A DNA stretch of 64,000 nt from Heterorhizobium halophytocola (GTDB lineage Bacteria; Pseudomonadota; Alphaproteobacteria; Rhizobiales; Rhizobiaceae): assembly GCF_017873095.1 (NCBI RefSeq), contig NZ_JAGGJU010000015.1, forward strand, positions 1 to 64,000, given 5' to 3'. Under the pieces are notes generated by a model. It was given only the letters and a program-made list of their open reading frames with translations. It searched no databases and was not told the DNA's origin. Position numbers and translations under genes: made by a program. Below, in pieces: positions 25,050 to 34,760 of the stretch (position 1 is its first letter; each line of letters begins with the position of its first letter).

Positions 25050-27287
25050 ATGGATATGAACGAAATCAAAGAGATCTTTTTCCAGGAGTGCGAGGAACAG
25101 CTCGCCGAACTGGAATCCGGTCTGCTGAAAATGAACGACGGCGATCGCGATCCGGAAACAGTCAACGCTGTGTTCCGTGCGGTCCACTCCATCAAGGGTG
25201 GTGCGGGCGCCTTCGGTCTCGACGACCTGGTCGCCTTCGCGCATGTCTTCGAGACGACACTTGATTGCGTTCGCTCCAACAAGCTGGAACCCGGCGAAGC
25301 GGTGATGAAGGTCATGCTGAAGTCGGCCGACGTGCTGGCGGATCTGACCAATGCCGCCCGCGACGGCGGCAGCATCGACCCGGCCCGCTCCAGCGGGCTG
25401 GTGAAGGAACTGGAAGCGCTGGCAAACGGCGACGTGCCGCAGGCTGCAAGCCCGGCCGCAGCCGTCGCCGCTCCCGAGCCGGCGCCGGAAGCGCCCGCCA
25501 TGCCGGCGCCGACGGATGACAGCGGCTTCCAGCCGATCCCGTTCAGCTTCGACGCGCTCGACGGCGATGACGATCTGGGCGCCTCGTCGTTCGAGGTGAG
25601 CTTCAAGCCGCGCCGCGACCTCTATGCCAAGGGCAATGAAGCCGTTCTCCTGCTGCGCGACCTGTCGCGTCTCGGCGAGATGAGCGTGCACTGCTCGCTC
25701 GACGAGCTGCCGGATCTCGATGCGATCGATCCGGAAGAGGCCTATCTCTCCTGGAAGATCGGCATCGCGCCTGAAAAGGGCGAGGAAGCCATCCGCCAGG
25801 TCTTCGAATTTGCCGAATGGGACTGCGATCTCGAGGTGAATGCCAAGGACGCCGGCGCTGCCGCCACCAGCGAAGAACAGCCGATGGTCCCGGTTCCCTT
25901 CGATCTGTCGGCCCTCGACGATGAAGACAGCGCCCCGGCGGTTGCCAGCGATGCGCAGGCCGCGGTCGCCGCTGCCGTCACCGCAACCGGCGTCGCCAAG
26001 GCCGTTTCGACCGCGGCTGCCAAGCCACAGCCGAAGGAAGCCGCCGCTGCCGCACCGCCGGCCGCTGCCGCATCCTCCGCCGGCCAGACCATCCGCGTCG
26101 ATCTCGACCGCGTCGACCGCCTGATCAACCTTGTCGGCGAGCTGGTGATCAACCAGGCGATGCTGTCGCAGAGCGTCACCGACAACGACAATAACGGATC
26201 GTCGACCGTCAACATGGGTCTGGAAGAGCTGCAGCAGCTCACCCGCGAGATCCAGGACTCGGTCATGGCCATCCGCGCCCAGCCCGTGAAGCCGGTCTTC
26301 CAGCGCATGTCGCGTATCGTCCGCGAAGTCGCCGACATGGTCGGCAAGTCGATCCGCCTGGTCACCGAGGGTGAGAACACCGAAGTGGACAAGACGGTCA
26401 TCGACAAGCTCGCCGAGCCGCTGACCCACATGATCCGCAACGCCGTCGACCACGGCGTCGAGACACCGGAAAAGCGTATTGCCGCCGGCAAGAACCCGGA
26501 AGGCACCGTCAAGCTTTCGGCCAAGCACCGTTCGGGCCGTATCGTCATCGAGCTGGCCGACGACGGCGCCGGCATCAACCGCGAGCGGGTCAAGCAGAAG
26601 GCGATCGACAACGAGCTGATCGCCGCCGACGCGAACCTGACGGACGAGGAAGTCGACAACCTGATCTTCATGCCGGGCTTCTCCACGGCCGACCAGATCT
26701 CCGACATCTCCGGTCGCGGCGTCGGCATGGACGTCGTCAAGCGCTCGATCCAGGCGCTCGGCGGACGCATTTCGATCAACTCGAAGCCGGGATTCGGCTC
26801 GACCTTCACCATGAGCCTTCCGCTGACGCTCGCCGTTCTCGACGGCATGGTGGTCACGGTTGCCGGCCAGACCCTGGTCGTGCCGCTGACCGCGATCGTC
26901 GAGACCCTGCAGCCGGAAGCCGAAAGCATCCATTCCTTCGGTGCGAACCAGCGGCTCATCTCGATCCGCAATTCGTTCTGCCCGCTGGTGGACGTCGGCC
27001 GCATCCTCAATTTCCGCGCCAACCAGGCGGATCCGATCGAGGGCGTTGCCCTGCTGGTCGAATCCGAAGGCGGCGGCCAGCGCGCCCTCATGGTCGATGC
27101 GATCCAGGGCCAGCGCCAGGTCGTCATCAAGAGCCTCGAGGCCAACTATACCCACGTGCCCGGCATTGCCGCGGCGACCATTCTGGGAGATGGCCGCGTC
27201 GCCCTCATCCTGGACGTCGATGCGGTTGTTGCCGCCTCGCGCGGTCAGTCGCTGAGGCAGGAAATGTCGCTGGCGGTCGCAGGATAA
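25050..27287 (+). CDS. cheA: Chemotaxis histidine kinase CheA
   Basis: A 745-residue kinase that receives signals from chemoreceptors and phosphorylates CheY1, CheY2 and CheB. Domains in order: Hpt (1-125) with phospho-His46 in AVHSIKGGAG; an Ala/Pro-rich linker; a CheY-binding P2-like part (about 180-275); an Ala-rich linker; dimerisation P3 (about 345-410); ATP-binding P4 with NAVDHGVETPEKR and GRGVGMDVVK; and CheW-like P5 to the end. GAGGAAG before the ATG at 25050 is a good binding site. Confidence 0.97.
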   Translation: MDMNEIKEIFFQECEEQLAELESGLLKMNDGDRDPETVNAVFRAVHSIKGGAGAFGLDDLVAFAHVFETTLDCVRSNKLEPGEAVMKVMLKSADVLADLTNAARDGGSIDPARSSGLVKELEALANGDVPQAASPAAAVAAPEPAPEAPAMPAPTDDSGFQPIPFSFDALDGDDDLGASSFEVSFKPRRDLYAKGNEAVLLLRDLSRLGEMSVHCSLDELPDLDAIDPEEAYLSWKIGIAPEKGEEAIRQVFEFAEWDCDLEVNAKDAGAAATSEEQPMVPVPFDLSALDDEDSAPAVASDAQAAVAAAVTATGVAKAVSTAAAKPQPKEAAAAAPPAAAASSAGQTIRVDLDRVDRLINLVGELVINQAMLSQSVTDNDNNGSSTVNMGLEELQQLTREIQDSVMAIRAQPVKPVFQRMSRIVREVADMVGKSIRLVTEGENTEVDKTVIDKLAEPLTHMIRNAVDHGVETPEKRIAAGKNPEGTVKLSAKHRSGRIVIELADDGAGINRERVKQKAIDNELIAADANLTDEEVDNLIFMPGFSTADQISDISGRGVGMDVVKRSIQALGGRISINSKPGFGSTFTMSLPLTLAVLDGMVVTVAGQTLVVPLTAIVETLQPEAESIHSFGANQRLISIRNSFCPLVDVGRILNFRANQADPIEGVALLVESEGGGQRALMVDAIQGQRQVVIKSLEANYTHVPGIAAATILGDGRVALILDVDAVVAASRGQSLRQEMSLAVAG

Positions 27288-27291
27288 GTTG

Positions 27292-27759
27292 ATGTCTCAT
27301 GCCGCCAAAAATCTGAATGAGGGCAGTCGCGAACTGATCGCCTTTCGGATTGGCGAGCAGGAGTTCTGCGTCAACATCATGTCGGTCCGGGAAATCCGGG
27401 GTTGGACACCGGCCACCCCGCTTCCTCATGCACCGTCATACGTGCTTGGCGTCATCAATCTGCGCGGTGCGGTGCTGCCCATCGTCGACCTTTCCCGTCG
27501 ACTGGGCATGAACAGTGCCGAACCGACCGCGCGTCACGTCATCATCGTGGCGCAGGTGAAGAGACGGGTCTTCGGCCTTCTGGTCGATGCCGTGTCGGAC
27601 ATCCTGACGGTCAGCGACGAAAACATACAGCCTACGCCCGAGGTGTCATCCGACCTCGAGCGCCAGTATTCCCGCGGAATTCTGGCCATAGATAAAAGGA
27701 TGATTTGCATGGTGGAACTGGATGTCCTTTTCCCCGAAACTGAGAGCGAGGCCGCATGA
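27292..27759 (+). CDS. cheW: Chemotaxis coupling protein CheW
   Basis: A 155-residue CheW that links receptors to CheA. Family segments are IAFRIGEQEFCVNIMSVREI, VLGVINLRGAVLPIVDL and a GLLVDAVSDIL segment. The ATG at 27292 lies four bases after the cheA stop; a TTG one codon earlier is less likely. Its stop overlaps the cheR start by four bases. Confidence 0.95.
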   Translation: MSHAAKNLNEGSRELIAFRIGEQEFCVNIMSVREIRGWTPATPLPHAPSYVLGVINLRGAVLPIVDLSRRLGMNSAEPTARHVIIVAQVKRRVFGLLVDAVSDILTVSDENIQPTPEVSSDLERQYSRGILAIDKRMICMVELDVLFPETESEAA

Positions 27760-28661
27760 CATCGTTGCTGCAGGCGACACCACGGCTGAATGATGACGAG
27801 ATCCTCGCAAACGGCGAATACCCGCTGCGGCGCAAGGACCTCAACGAAATCGCCGCCATGATCTATTCCGATGCCGGCATCGCGCTGAACGACAGCAAGG
27901 CCTCGCTTGTCTATTCGCGCCTGTCCAAGCACATCCGTGCCCTGGGCCTGAGCGGCTTTGCCGAATATTGCCAGCTCGTCTCGTCGCAGGCAGGCGCCGC
28001 GCCCCGGCGCGAAATGCTGTCGCATCTGACGACCAACTTCACTCGCTTCTTCCGCGAGAACCATCACTTCGAGCATCTGCGCGACGTGGTTCTGCCGGGC
28101 CTGATCACCCGTGCCCGCTCGGGTGGACGCGTGCGGATCTGGTCGGCGGCAAGCTCGGACGGCCAGGAGCCCTATTCGATCGCGCTGACGGTGCTTGCGA
28201 TGCTGCCGAATGCGGCCGACTACGATTTCAAGATTCTGGCGACCGACATCGACCCGAAGATCCTCGAGGTTGCCCGCCAGGGAGCCTATGACGAGCAGGC
28301 GCTGGAAACGGTCAATCCCGCCATGCGCAAGCAGTGGTTCCGCGAGGTCGAAATCAACGGTCGCCGCAAGTTCCAGATCGACGACAAGGTCAAGCGGCTG
28401 ATCACCTATAACGAACTGAACCTGATGGCCCAGTGGCCGCTCAAGGGGCCGTTCGACGTGATCTTCTGCCGCAATGTCGTGATTTATTTCGACGAGCCGA
28501 CGCAGATGCGCATCTGGCAGCGCTTTGCCGGCTTGCTCCCCGAGGGCGGCCATCTCTATATCGGCCATTCCGAACGGGTGACCGGCGACGCGAAGCCGCT
28601 GTTCGACAATACCGGGATCACCACCTACAAATATATCGGCAAATCGGGAGGGCGTTCCTGA
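27756..28661 (+). CDS. cheR: Chemoreceptor methyltransferase CheR
   Basis: A 301-residue methyltransferase that adds methyl groups from S-adenosylmethionine to receptor Glu residues. An N-terminal helical domain contains YSRLSKHIRALGL and NFTRFFRENHHFEHL. The catalytic domain has SAASSDGQEPYSIA, the dinucleotide segment ILATDIDPKILEVAR and FDVIFCRNVVIYFD. Translation is coupled to cheW (ATGA) and to cheB (one-base overlap). Confidence 0.96.
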   Translation: MTSLLQATPRLNDDEILANGEYPLRRKDLNEIAAMIYSDAGIALNDSKASLVYSRLSKHIRALGLSGFAEYCQLVSSQAGAAPRREMLSHLTTNFTRFFRENHHFEHLRDVVLPGLITRARSGGRVRIWSAASSDGQEPYSIALTVLAMLPNAADYDFKILATDIDPKILEVARQGAYDEQALETVNPAMRKQWFREVEINGRRKFQIDDKVKRLITYNELNLMAQWPLKGPFDVIFCRNVVIYFDEPTQMRIWQRFAGLLPEGGHLYIGHSERVTGDAKPLFDNTGITTYKYIGKSGGRS

Positions 28662-29707
28662 TGGTACCCGCACGCGTACTCGTTGTAGACGATTCTCCGA
28701 CCATGCGCGGTCTGATCACGGCGGTCCTCAACCAGGATCCCGAGGTCAACGTGATCGGCCAGGCCAGCGATGCGCTGGAAGCCCGTGCCGCGATCAAGCA
28801 GCTCAATCCGGATGTCGTCACCCTCGACATCGAGATGCCCAACATGAACGGCCTGGAATTCCTCGACAAGATCATGCGGCTGCGTCCGATGCCGGTGATC
28901 ATGGTGTCGAGCATGACCCACCAGGGGGCGGATGCCTCGCTGGCGGCCCTCGAGATCGGTGCCTTCGATTGCGTCGGCAAGCCGGCTCCGGGCGAGCGCC
29001 GGCCCTTCTGGGATCTGGCCGAAAAGGTCAAGGCGGCGGCCCGTTCGCTGCACCGTCGCGCGCCTTCCGGTCCGGCCGTGCAGCATGTGCTGTCGGCTGC
29101 CGCAAACGACTTCCGGGTCGGGCGCAAGATCGTTGCCATCGGCTCGTCCACGGGCGGTGTCGAGGCGCTGATCAGCGTGCTGCAGAAATTCCCGCGCAAC
29201 TGTCCGCCGACGGTCATCACCCAGCACATGCCGCCGACCTTTACCAAGAGCTTTGCCGAGCGGCTCGACCGGATCTGCGCCCCCATGGTCGAGGAGGCGA
29301 CGGACGGGGCGCGGCTGGAGATCGGCAAGATCTATCTCGCCCCGGGCGGCGAGCGTCATCTCGAAGTCGTCAACCCTGCCGCACCCTGCTGCCGCCTGGT
29401 CGATCGTGAGCCCGTCAATGGTCACCGCCCGTCCGTGGACGTGCTGTTCGATTCCGTCGCGGAACTGGCGGGCCGCAAGGCCGTCGGCGTCATCCTGACC
29501 GGGATGGGACGCGATGGCGCATCGGGCCTCTTGAAAATGCGTCAGGCCGGTGCACGTACCATCGGCCAGAACGAGAGGACCTGTGTGGTCTACGGCATGC
29601 CCCGTGTCGCCCACGAATTGGGAGCCGTCGAGAACCAGCTGCCACTGACCTCGATCGGTGACGAAATTCTTAAACTTACTGCTGCCCGAAAAGAAGGTAT
29701 TGAATAA
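28661..29707 (+). CDS. cheB: Protein-glutamate methylesterase/deamidase CheB
   Basis: A 348-residue two-domain protein. The receiver (1-125) has Asp10-Asp11 and phosphoacceptor Asp56 in VVTLDIEMPNMNG. The methylesterase domain (about 160-340) shows the Ser site GSSTGGVEAL, the His site TQHMPPTFTKSFAERL and the Asp site GVILTGMGRDGASGL. It removes methyl groups from receptors for adaptation. The upstream open frame is not used: the ATG at 28661 overlaps the cheR stop by one base. Confidence 0.97.
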   Translation: MVPARVLVVDDSPTMRGLITAVLNQDPEVNVIGQASDALEARAAIKQLNPDVVTLDIEMPNMNGLEFLDKIMRLRPMPVIMVSSMTHQGADASLAALEIGAFDCVGKPAPGERRPFWDLAEKVKAAARSLHRRAPSGPAVQHVLSAAANDFRVGRKIVAIGSSTGGVEALISVLQKFPRNCPPTVITQHMPPTFTKSFAERLDRICAPMVEEATDGARLEIGKIYLAPGGERHLEVVNPAAPCCRLVDREPVNGHRPSVDVLFDSVAELAGRKAVGVILTGMGRDGASGLLKMRQAGARTIGQNERTCVVYGMPRVAHELGAVENQLPLTSIGDEILKLTAARKEGIE

Positions 29708-30096
29708 TGTCGATAGCTGAGAAAATCAAAGTCTTGATCGTTGATGACCAGGTTACCAGTCGTCTGCTCCTGAGTGACGCACTGACCCAGCTTGGCTTCA
29801 AGCAGATCACCGCCGCCGGCGATGGCGAGCAGGGCATGAAGATCATGACCCAGCAGCCGCACCATCTCGTCATCTCCGATTTCAACATGCCGAAGATGGA
29901 CGGTCTGGTCTTTCTCCAGCACGTGCGGGCGAACCCGAACACCAAGAAGGCGGCGTTCATCATTCTCACCGCGCAGGGCGATCGTGCCCTGGTGCAGAAG
30001 GCGGCTCAGCTTGGCGCGAACAACGTGCTGGCCAAGCCTTTCACCATCGAGAAGATGAAGGCAGCTATCGAAGCTGTATTTGGAGCCTTGAAATGA
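29707..30096 (+). CDS. cheY2: Chemotaxis response regulator CheY2
   Basis: A 129-residue receiver with Asp13-Asp14 (LIVDDQVTSR), phosphoacceptor Asp58 (VISDFNMPKMDG), Thr in IILTAQ and Lys in VLAKPFTI. In rhizobia CheY2-P is the main regulator that slows the unidirectional motor; the assignment rests on the position after cheB. The ATG overlaps the cheB stop by one base and its own stop overlaps the cheD start by four. Confidence 0.94.
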   Translation: MSIAEKIKVLIVDDQVTSRLLLSDALTQLGFKQITAAGDGEQGMKIMTQQPHHLVISDFNMPKMDGLVFLQHVRANPNTKKAAFIILTAQGDRALVQKAAQLGANNVLAKPFTIEKMKAAIEAVFGALK

Positions 30097-30647
30097 TCAG
30101 CGATGGCGCGGCCAAGCGAATCCATATTATCCAGGGGGAGTACAAGGTCGTCACAGACCCCAATGTTGTCCTCGCGACGATACTTGGATCCTGTGTGGCC
30201 GCGTGCATTCGCGATCCGGTCGCCAATGTCGGCGGCATGAACCACTTCCTGCTGCCGGGCTCGGCGACGCCCGGCGCCGGGGGAGGGGATGCAACCCGCT
30301 ACGGCGTTCACCTGATGGAGTTGCTGATCAACGGCCTCCTGAAGAACGGCGCACGACGCGACCGGCTGGAAGCGAAAGTCTTCGGAGGAGCGAAGACGAT
30401 TGCGACATTCTCGAATGTCGGCGAACAGAATGCCGCCTTCGCCATGCAGTTCCTGCGGGACGAAGGGATCAATGTGGTCGGCGGTTCCACGGGCGGGGAA
30501 CATGGCCGTAAGCTTGAGTTCTGGCCGATCAGCGGTCGCGCACGGCAGTATCCGCTGACGGGCGCCGAAACCCAGCGCACGGTTGCCCTGGAACAGAAGC
30601 CGGCACCTGCACCCAAGCCGGTCGATAACACGATTGAATTCTTTTAA
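30093..30647 (+). CDS. cheD: Chemoreceptor glutamine deamidase CheD
   Basis: A 184-residue CheD, which deamidates receptor Gln residues. The catalytic Cys is in TILGSCVAAC, the His in GGMNHFLLPG, and the following Thr lies in the ATRYGVHLME region. The C-terminal 40 residues are a Pro-rich tail. Translation is coupled to cheY2 by an ATGA overlap. The gap to cheT is seven bases. Confidence 0.95.
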   Translation: MISDGAAKRIHIIQGEYKVVTDPNVVLATILGSCVAACIRDPVANVGGMNHFLLPGSATPGAGGGDATRYGVHLMELLINGLLKNGARRDRLEAKVFGGAKTIATFSNVGEQNAAFAMQFLRDEGINVVGGSTGGEHGRKLEFWPISGRARQYPLTGAETQRTVALEQKPAPAPKPVDNTIEFF

Positions 30648-30654
30648 CGGCGGC

Positions 30655-31044
30655 ATGAGTTCGCAGACGATGTATGGAGAGCCGAACGTGGAAGAAAATT
30701 TGCCGGAAGTGCTGATGCGGGTCGTCTCGGAACTGCATGACGTTGCCTATCTGATCGAGCGCATCGAGCCGCAATTGCTGGATATCGGCGGTGACCAGAT
30801 CATGCAGTCGGCCGACGCGATGAAGGTGCTTCAGGGCATCGACCTTGCCGTGCAGAAAACCCGCGGGCTTGCCGAATTCATCGATACCATCACCGCGACC
30901 ATTCCCAGTGAATGGGTCGTCGATGTCGCCACGGCGCTCAGCCTGGTCAAGCTGACCGAGATGCAGAAGTCGCTCGGTGCCGGCATGCGTCACGGCCATT
31001 CCCAGCCTTTGACCAAGGCCGCCGGAGACTTCGACTTCTTCTGA
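30655..31044 (+). CDS. cheT: Small chemotaxis-operon protein CheT
   Basis: A 129-residue, mostly helical, acidic protein at the end of the che operon. Position between cheD and fliF matches the rhizobial gene called cheT, whose product has been linked to CheR. It has no enzyme motif; a helical pattern with similarity to the phosphatase CheZ has been suggested for this position, and the C terminus FDFF with a preceding Gln/Thr-rich stretch would be consistent with a CheY-binding tail. The start at 30655 is favoured; ATG at 30670 is an alternative. Confidence 0.7.
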   Translation: MSSQTMYGEPNVEENLPEVLMRVVSELHDVAYLIERIEPQLLDIGGDQIMQSADAMKVLQGIDLAVQKTRGLAEFIDTITATIPSEWVVDVATALSLVKLTEMQKSLGAGMRHGHSQPLTKAAGDFDFF

Positions 31045-31083
31045 TCGGGCCCTTGACGACCGGATTCTGTATTAGAGGAAACG

Positions 31084-31107
31084 TTCGCACAAGTTTCGCC
31101 CCCTAGT
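31084..31107 (+). promoter_or_regulatory. Flagellar promoter element upstream of fliF
   Basis: TTCGCACAAG, nine bases, CTAGT. It ends 53 bases before the fliF start. The same 24-bp layout precedes motA, the DUF1217 gene, flgB, the FliH-like gene and flgE. The CTAGT block could serve as a -10-like element and the first block as an activator site near -30. Confidence 0.65.
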
Positions 31108-31160
31108 GTCTCGCCAGGGCAAATGCGCCTTGAACCTCAATTTTGATGGTGCGAGACAGA

Positions 31161-32855
31161 ATGAATCTGTTAAATCAACTTGTCCAGGTCACGAAGAACC
31201 TGGCTGGATTGGGCCAGACCAAGCTTCTGGCACTGGCCGGTGTCGGGGTTGTGACCATTGCGCTCGTTCTTTTCGGCGCGATTTTCATCAACAAACCCGC
31301 ATACGAACCCCTCTATGTCGGTCTCGAAACCGTCGATCTCAATCAGGTCAGCATGGCGCTTGCCGAATCCAATATCGATTTCGAGATTGGAACGGACGGC
31401 AAGAGCATCAGCGTGCCGGCCGGCCTGACGAGCAAGGCGCGTCTGCTTCTGGCCGAACGCGGCCTGCCCAACAGCGACAATGCCGGCTACGAACTCTTCG
31501 ACAATGTCGGTTCGCTCGGCCTCACCTCCTTCATGCAGGAAGTGACGCGTGTGCGGGCGCTGGAAGGCGAAATCGCCAGAACCGTTCAGCAGATCTCCGG
31601 CATCAGCGCCGCGCGCGTCCACATCGTCATGCCCGATGTCGGCAATTTCCGCCGTGGCGAACAGAAGCCGACGGCCTCCGTGATGATTCGCGCCAACGCG
31701 ACCACGGGGCGCAAGGCATCGTCCTCGATCCGGCACCTGGTGGCTTCTGCCGTACCGGGACTCAATATCGAGGATGTCACCATTCTGGATTCCTCCGGCC
31801 AGCTGCTCGCCTCCGGCGACGACGCCGGCTCCGGCAGCGGTGCGGCGCGTTCCATCGGCGTCGTCCAGCAGGTCCAGGAAGAAATCGAGTCGAATATCGA
31901 CAAGGCGCTCGCACCGTTTCTCGGTCTCGACAACTTCCGCTCCTCGGTCACCGCCGACGTCAACACCGACGCCCAGCAGATCAAGGAAACCACCTATGAT
32001 CCCGAATCGCGCGTCGAGCGATCGGTCCGCGTGACCAAGGAAGCGCAGCAGTCGCAGCAGCGTTCGCCGGATACGGCAACGACCGTCGAGCAGAACGTGC
32101 CCCAGGCCAGCCCGCAGGGCGGCGGTGGCGGTCCGGAATCGAGCGACCAGAGCGACAAGAAGGAAGAGCAGACCAACTACGAGATCAATTCCAGGACAGT
32201 TGCCACCGTGAAGAACGGCTACACCGTCCAGAAGCTCTCGGTCGCGGTCGTCGTCAACAAGGGGCGCATCGCCACCATGGTCGGTGAACCGGTCGACCAG
32301 GCGAAGATCGATGCCTATCTGGCCGAGATGCAGAAGATCGTCACCTCGGCCGCCGGTCTCGACCCCGCCCGCGGCGATGTGATCAATGTCACGGCCATGG
32401 ACTTCCTCGAAAACGAATTGCTGGCCGACAATGCCGGCGGCCCGACGGTCATGGATACCCTCAGCCGCAATCTCGGCGGCATCATCAACTCGCTGGCCTT
32501 TGTTGCCGTCGCGTTCTTGATCGTCTGGATGGGTGTCCGTCCGATCGTCCGCTCCGTCGGCGGTGGCAGCACGGCGATTGCCACGGCTGCTGCCGAAGAA
32601 GCCGGTGGCCTGGAACTGCCCGACTTCTCGCCGGCCATGGCCGGTGCCGATGCCGGCGGCATGATGGACGGGTTCGGCGCCGACTTCGGCTTCGACTCCA
32701 CCGAAGACCTGCTGTCGATCGGCGACGACCCGAATGGCGGCTTCAACCGCCGGGTCAAGGAAGGTCCCGAACGGCGGCTGTCGCGCATGGTCGAGCTCAG
32801 CGAGGAGCGTGCAGCCAAGATCCTGCGCAAATGGGCCGTCGAAAACGCCGCCTGA
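31161..32855 (+). CDS. fliF: Flagellar MS-ring protein FliF
   Basis: A 564-residue membrane protein forming the MS ring, the base on which the rotor and export gate assemble. Transmembrane segments lie near residues 20-45 and 440-465. The periplasmic part shows LLAERGLP, the EVTRVRALEGEIARTI-like segment and SVRVTKEAQQSQ before a Gly-rich disordered loop. The C-terminal tail (KILRKWA) is the FliG-binding end. I place the start at the ATG at 31161 (MNLLNQLVQV), the family's usual N terminus, six codons inside the open frame. A strong terminator follows. Confidence 0.94.
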   Translation: MNLLNQLVQVTKNLAGLGQTKLLALAGVGVVTIALVLFGAIFINKPAYEPLYVGLETVDLNQVSMALAESNIDFEIGTDGKSISVPAGLTSKARLLLAERGLPNSDNAGYELFDNVGSLGLTSFMQEVTRVRALEGEIARTVQQISGISAARVHIVMPDVGNFRRGEQKPTASVMIRANATTGRKASSSIRHLVASAVPGLNIEDVTILDSSGQLLASGDDAGSGSGAARSIGVVQQVQEEIESNIDKALAPFLGLDNFRSSVTADVNTDAQQIKETTYDPESRVERSVRVTKEAQQSQQRSPDTATTVEQNVPQASPQGGGGGPESSDQSDKKEEQTNYEINSRTVATVKNGYTVQKLSVAVVVNKGRIATMVGEPVDQAKIDAYLAEMQKIVTSAAGLDPARGDVINVTAMDFLENELLADNAGGPTVMDTLSRNLGGIINSLAFVAVAFLIVWMGVRPIVRSVGGGSTAIATAAAEEAGGLELPDFSPAMAGADAGGMMDGFGADFGFDSTEDLLSIGDDPNGGFNRRVKEGPERRLSRMVELSEERAAKILRKWAVENAA

Positions 32856-33214
32856 AATAAAGACTAAAGTCGCAATTTACAAAACGCGTCGGCTCTGCCG
32901 ACGCGTTTTTGCGTTTGGCAGTGAACAGAAGCGCGATACTGAAAATGCCCCCGGATATTATGGGGTTGAACTGGCTTTCGTCTTGCATTCCGCCACAGAC
33001 ATGCGCCCTAGACATGACAAGGACGAGAATAAAAGCAATAATGCTGCATTCCGTCCCGAGAAACAGGGATATGGCAAGGCGTGCAAACTGGCATAGAATG
33101 AATTGTGATTCGCGACTCGACCTGAAGTCGGCGGTGCGGGGATACGGCGGCATCCCGCACGCGGCATCGAGATCGAATACCTTGCCGTTTCGACCCGGAG
33201 AGGAAGAAACAACC
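32856..33214. other. Intergenic region between fliF and visN
   Basis: No gene is supported, although the visN frame stays open to 32909. The region holds the fliF terminator and an AT-richer stretch (32940-33110) that presumably contains the visN promoter. I found neither the 24-bp flagellar element nor a CtrA box here, which fits visN standing at the top of the cascade. Confidence 0.6.
32881..32910 (+). terminator. Terminator after fliF
   Basis: AAAACGCGTCGGC pairs perfectly with GCCGACGCGTTTT around a three-base loop, and the stem runs directly into a T run. This separates the che-fliF transcript from visN. Confidence 0.92.
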
Positions 33215-33961
33215 ATGGATGTTAGCTTTGTCAAGGAAACGACGGCGCCGCGGCGTCCGTTGCTATACGACGATCAAAGAGGGCTGGAGAACCTGACCCG
33301 CGAACAGCTCGTCACGCGGCTTGCGCGCGCCTCTGCGGCGGAATCCATCCCGATGGCACTCAGCGCGCTGACCGAATATGTCGGCGCCTCGCTGTATCTC
33401 CTGGTGCGATACGATTTGATCCAGGAGCAGGGCCTGGATTTTGCGGTCTCGTCCAACTGGCCGTTCGACATGGTCCGGCGCATCGGCCAGGACCTGGCGC
33501 TGGCGCATGTGAAGTCGAGCGAGTTCGAGCGCTGTCTTGCCTTCCTGCAGCCGCGCTTCGCGCTGTTGCCGGACGAGGCGGACCTGCCGGAGCATCTGAG
33601 CCGGCAATATTGTTCGCTGACGCTCAATGTCGGGCGCACGCGGCTCGCGCTGCTGCTCCTGTTCCCGGACGATGTCGTGCTGTCGCCGGAGCGTCTGCGC
33701 GAAACCGGTCTGCTGGCCGGCTACTGCGTCAGCCAGTCGGTTTCCACCCGCCAGCGCGCCGACCGCGAGTTCGAACTCACCGAGCGCGAGCTGGAATGCC
33801 TCTACTGGATCGCCGAAGGCAAGACCAGCGACGAGATCGCCATGATCCTCGGCATCTCGCGCAACACCATCAACAATTACATCACCAGCGTGATGCGCAA
33901 GACCGCGACCAAGACCCGTTCCGAAGCCATCGCCTATGCGGTGCGCAACAACCTCGTCTAG
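33215..33961 (+). CDS. visN: LuxR-family motility regulator VisN
   Basis: A 248-residue transcription factor. The first 165 residues resemble a ligand-binding regulatory domain, and residues about 180-245 are the LuxR helix-turn-helix (LTERELECLYWIAEGKTSDE, ISRNTINNYITSVMRK). In S. meliloti VisN forms a heteromer with VisR that activates rem and so the whole flagellar regulon. GGAGAGGAAG precedes the ATG at 33215. visR begins 12 bases after its stop. Confidence 0.92.
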   Translation: MDVSFVKETTAPRRPLLYDDQRGLENLTREQLVTRLARASAAESIPMALSALTEYVGASLYLLVRYDLIQEQGLDFAVSSNWPFDMVRRIGQDLALAHVKSSEFERCLAFLQPRFALLPDEADLPEHLSRQYCSLTLNVGRTRLALLLLFPDDVVLSPERLRETGLLAGYCVSQSVSTRQRADREFELTERELECLYWIAEGKTSDEIAMILGISRNTINNYITSVMRKTATKTRSEAIAYAVRNNLV

Positions 33962-33973
33962 GAGGCGCATCGA

Positions 33974-34723
33974 ATGCTTTATGGCGACGATAGCCCGGCG
34001 CGGCCGCCCATCGATATCCCGGGCGTGCAGCACCGCAAACCGATCAGTCGTTCAGACGTCTTCCCGCATTTCCTGTCGCTGCAGAAGACGCTGAAGGCAC
34101 GCAGCTTCTCGGTTCTGCGCGCCATCACCGGCATTCTGCCCGGCAAGGCCAGCCTGACTGTCCAGATGGAAAACTGGGACCCGGTGCTGGGCGCCGGAAG
34201 CACGTCGGTCATCTCGGCCTACGGCAAGGAGTTCCTGACCCATATCGACTGCTCCCTGCTGCCGCTCATATGGAGTGCCGGGCATGACGGCAGCGTCACC
34301 CATGTCAGCGACTTCGCCGGCTTCGTCAAACGGCTGCCAAGCGGCGCGCTCGACTTTTCCGGCATTGCCTTTCCTGTGCGCCCCGGCGCGGTGGGGAACG
34401 GCTATGTCGTCTTTGCCAGCACCTCGTCTCTGGACCTGTCGGCAGAGATCATCCTCGACGCCCACACCCGCTGCTGCAAGCTGATGACCGACGTGATGAT
34501 GGCAGAGGAGCGTCGCGCATTGCCCGCCGATACCTTGAGCGAACGCGAGATTGCCTGTCTTCAGCTGGCCGGCGACGGCAAGATTTCCGACGAGATCGCC
34601 GAGCGGCTCGGTCTGTCGGTCCACACCGTCAACGCCTATCTGAGCTCGGCGACGATCAAGCTCGATTCGGTCAACCGCATCCAGGCGATCGCCAAGGCGA
34701 TCCGGCTCGGCTTCATCAACTGA
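33974..34723 (+). CDS. visR: LuxR-family motility regulator VisR
   Basis: A 249-residue partner of VisN with the same architecture: a regulatory N-terminal part (about 1-170) and a C-terminal LuxR helix-turn-helix (LSEREIACLQLAGDGKISDE, LSVHTVNAYLSSATIK). AGGAGG precedes the ATG at 33974 closely. Co-transcribed with visN, consistent with the two acting only together. A bidirectional hairpin follows. Confidence 0.92.
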   Translation: MLYGDDSPARPPIDIPGVQHRKPISRSDVFPHFLSLQKTLKARSFSVLRAITGILPGKASLTVQMENWDPVLGAGSTSVISAYGKEFLTHIDCSLLPLIWSAGHDGSVTHVSDFAGFVKRLPSGALDFSGIAFPVRPGAVGNGYVVFASTSSLDLSAEIILDAHTRCCKLMTDVMMAEERRALPADTLSEREIACLQLAGDGKISDEIAERLGLSVHTVNAYLSSATIKLDSVNRIQAIAKAIRLGFIN

Positions 34724-34760
34724 TCCGCACGGATTTCGGTCCCGGCAAGGTTTCAAAGAG

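Noticed and set aside
32909..33214. N-terminal extension of VisN or a small gene between fliF and visN
   Set aside because: The frame is open, but the sequence has no family resemblance, and a good ribosome binding site and the known VisN length support 33215.
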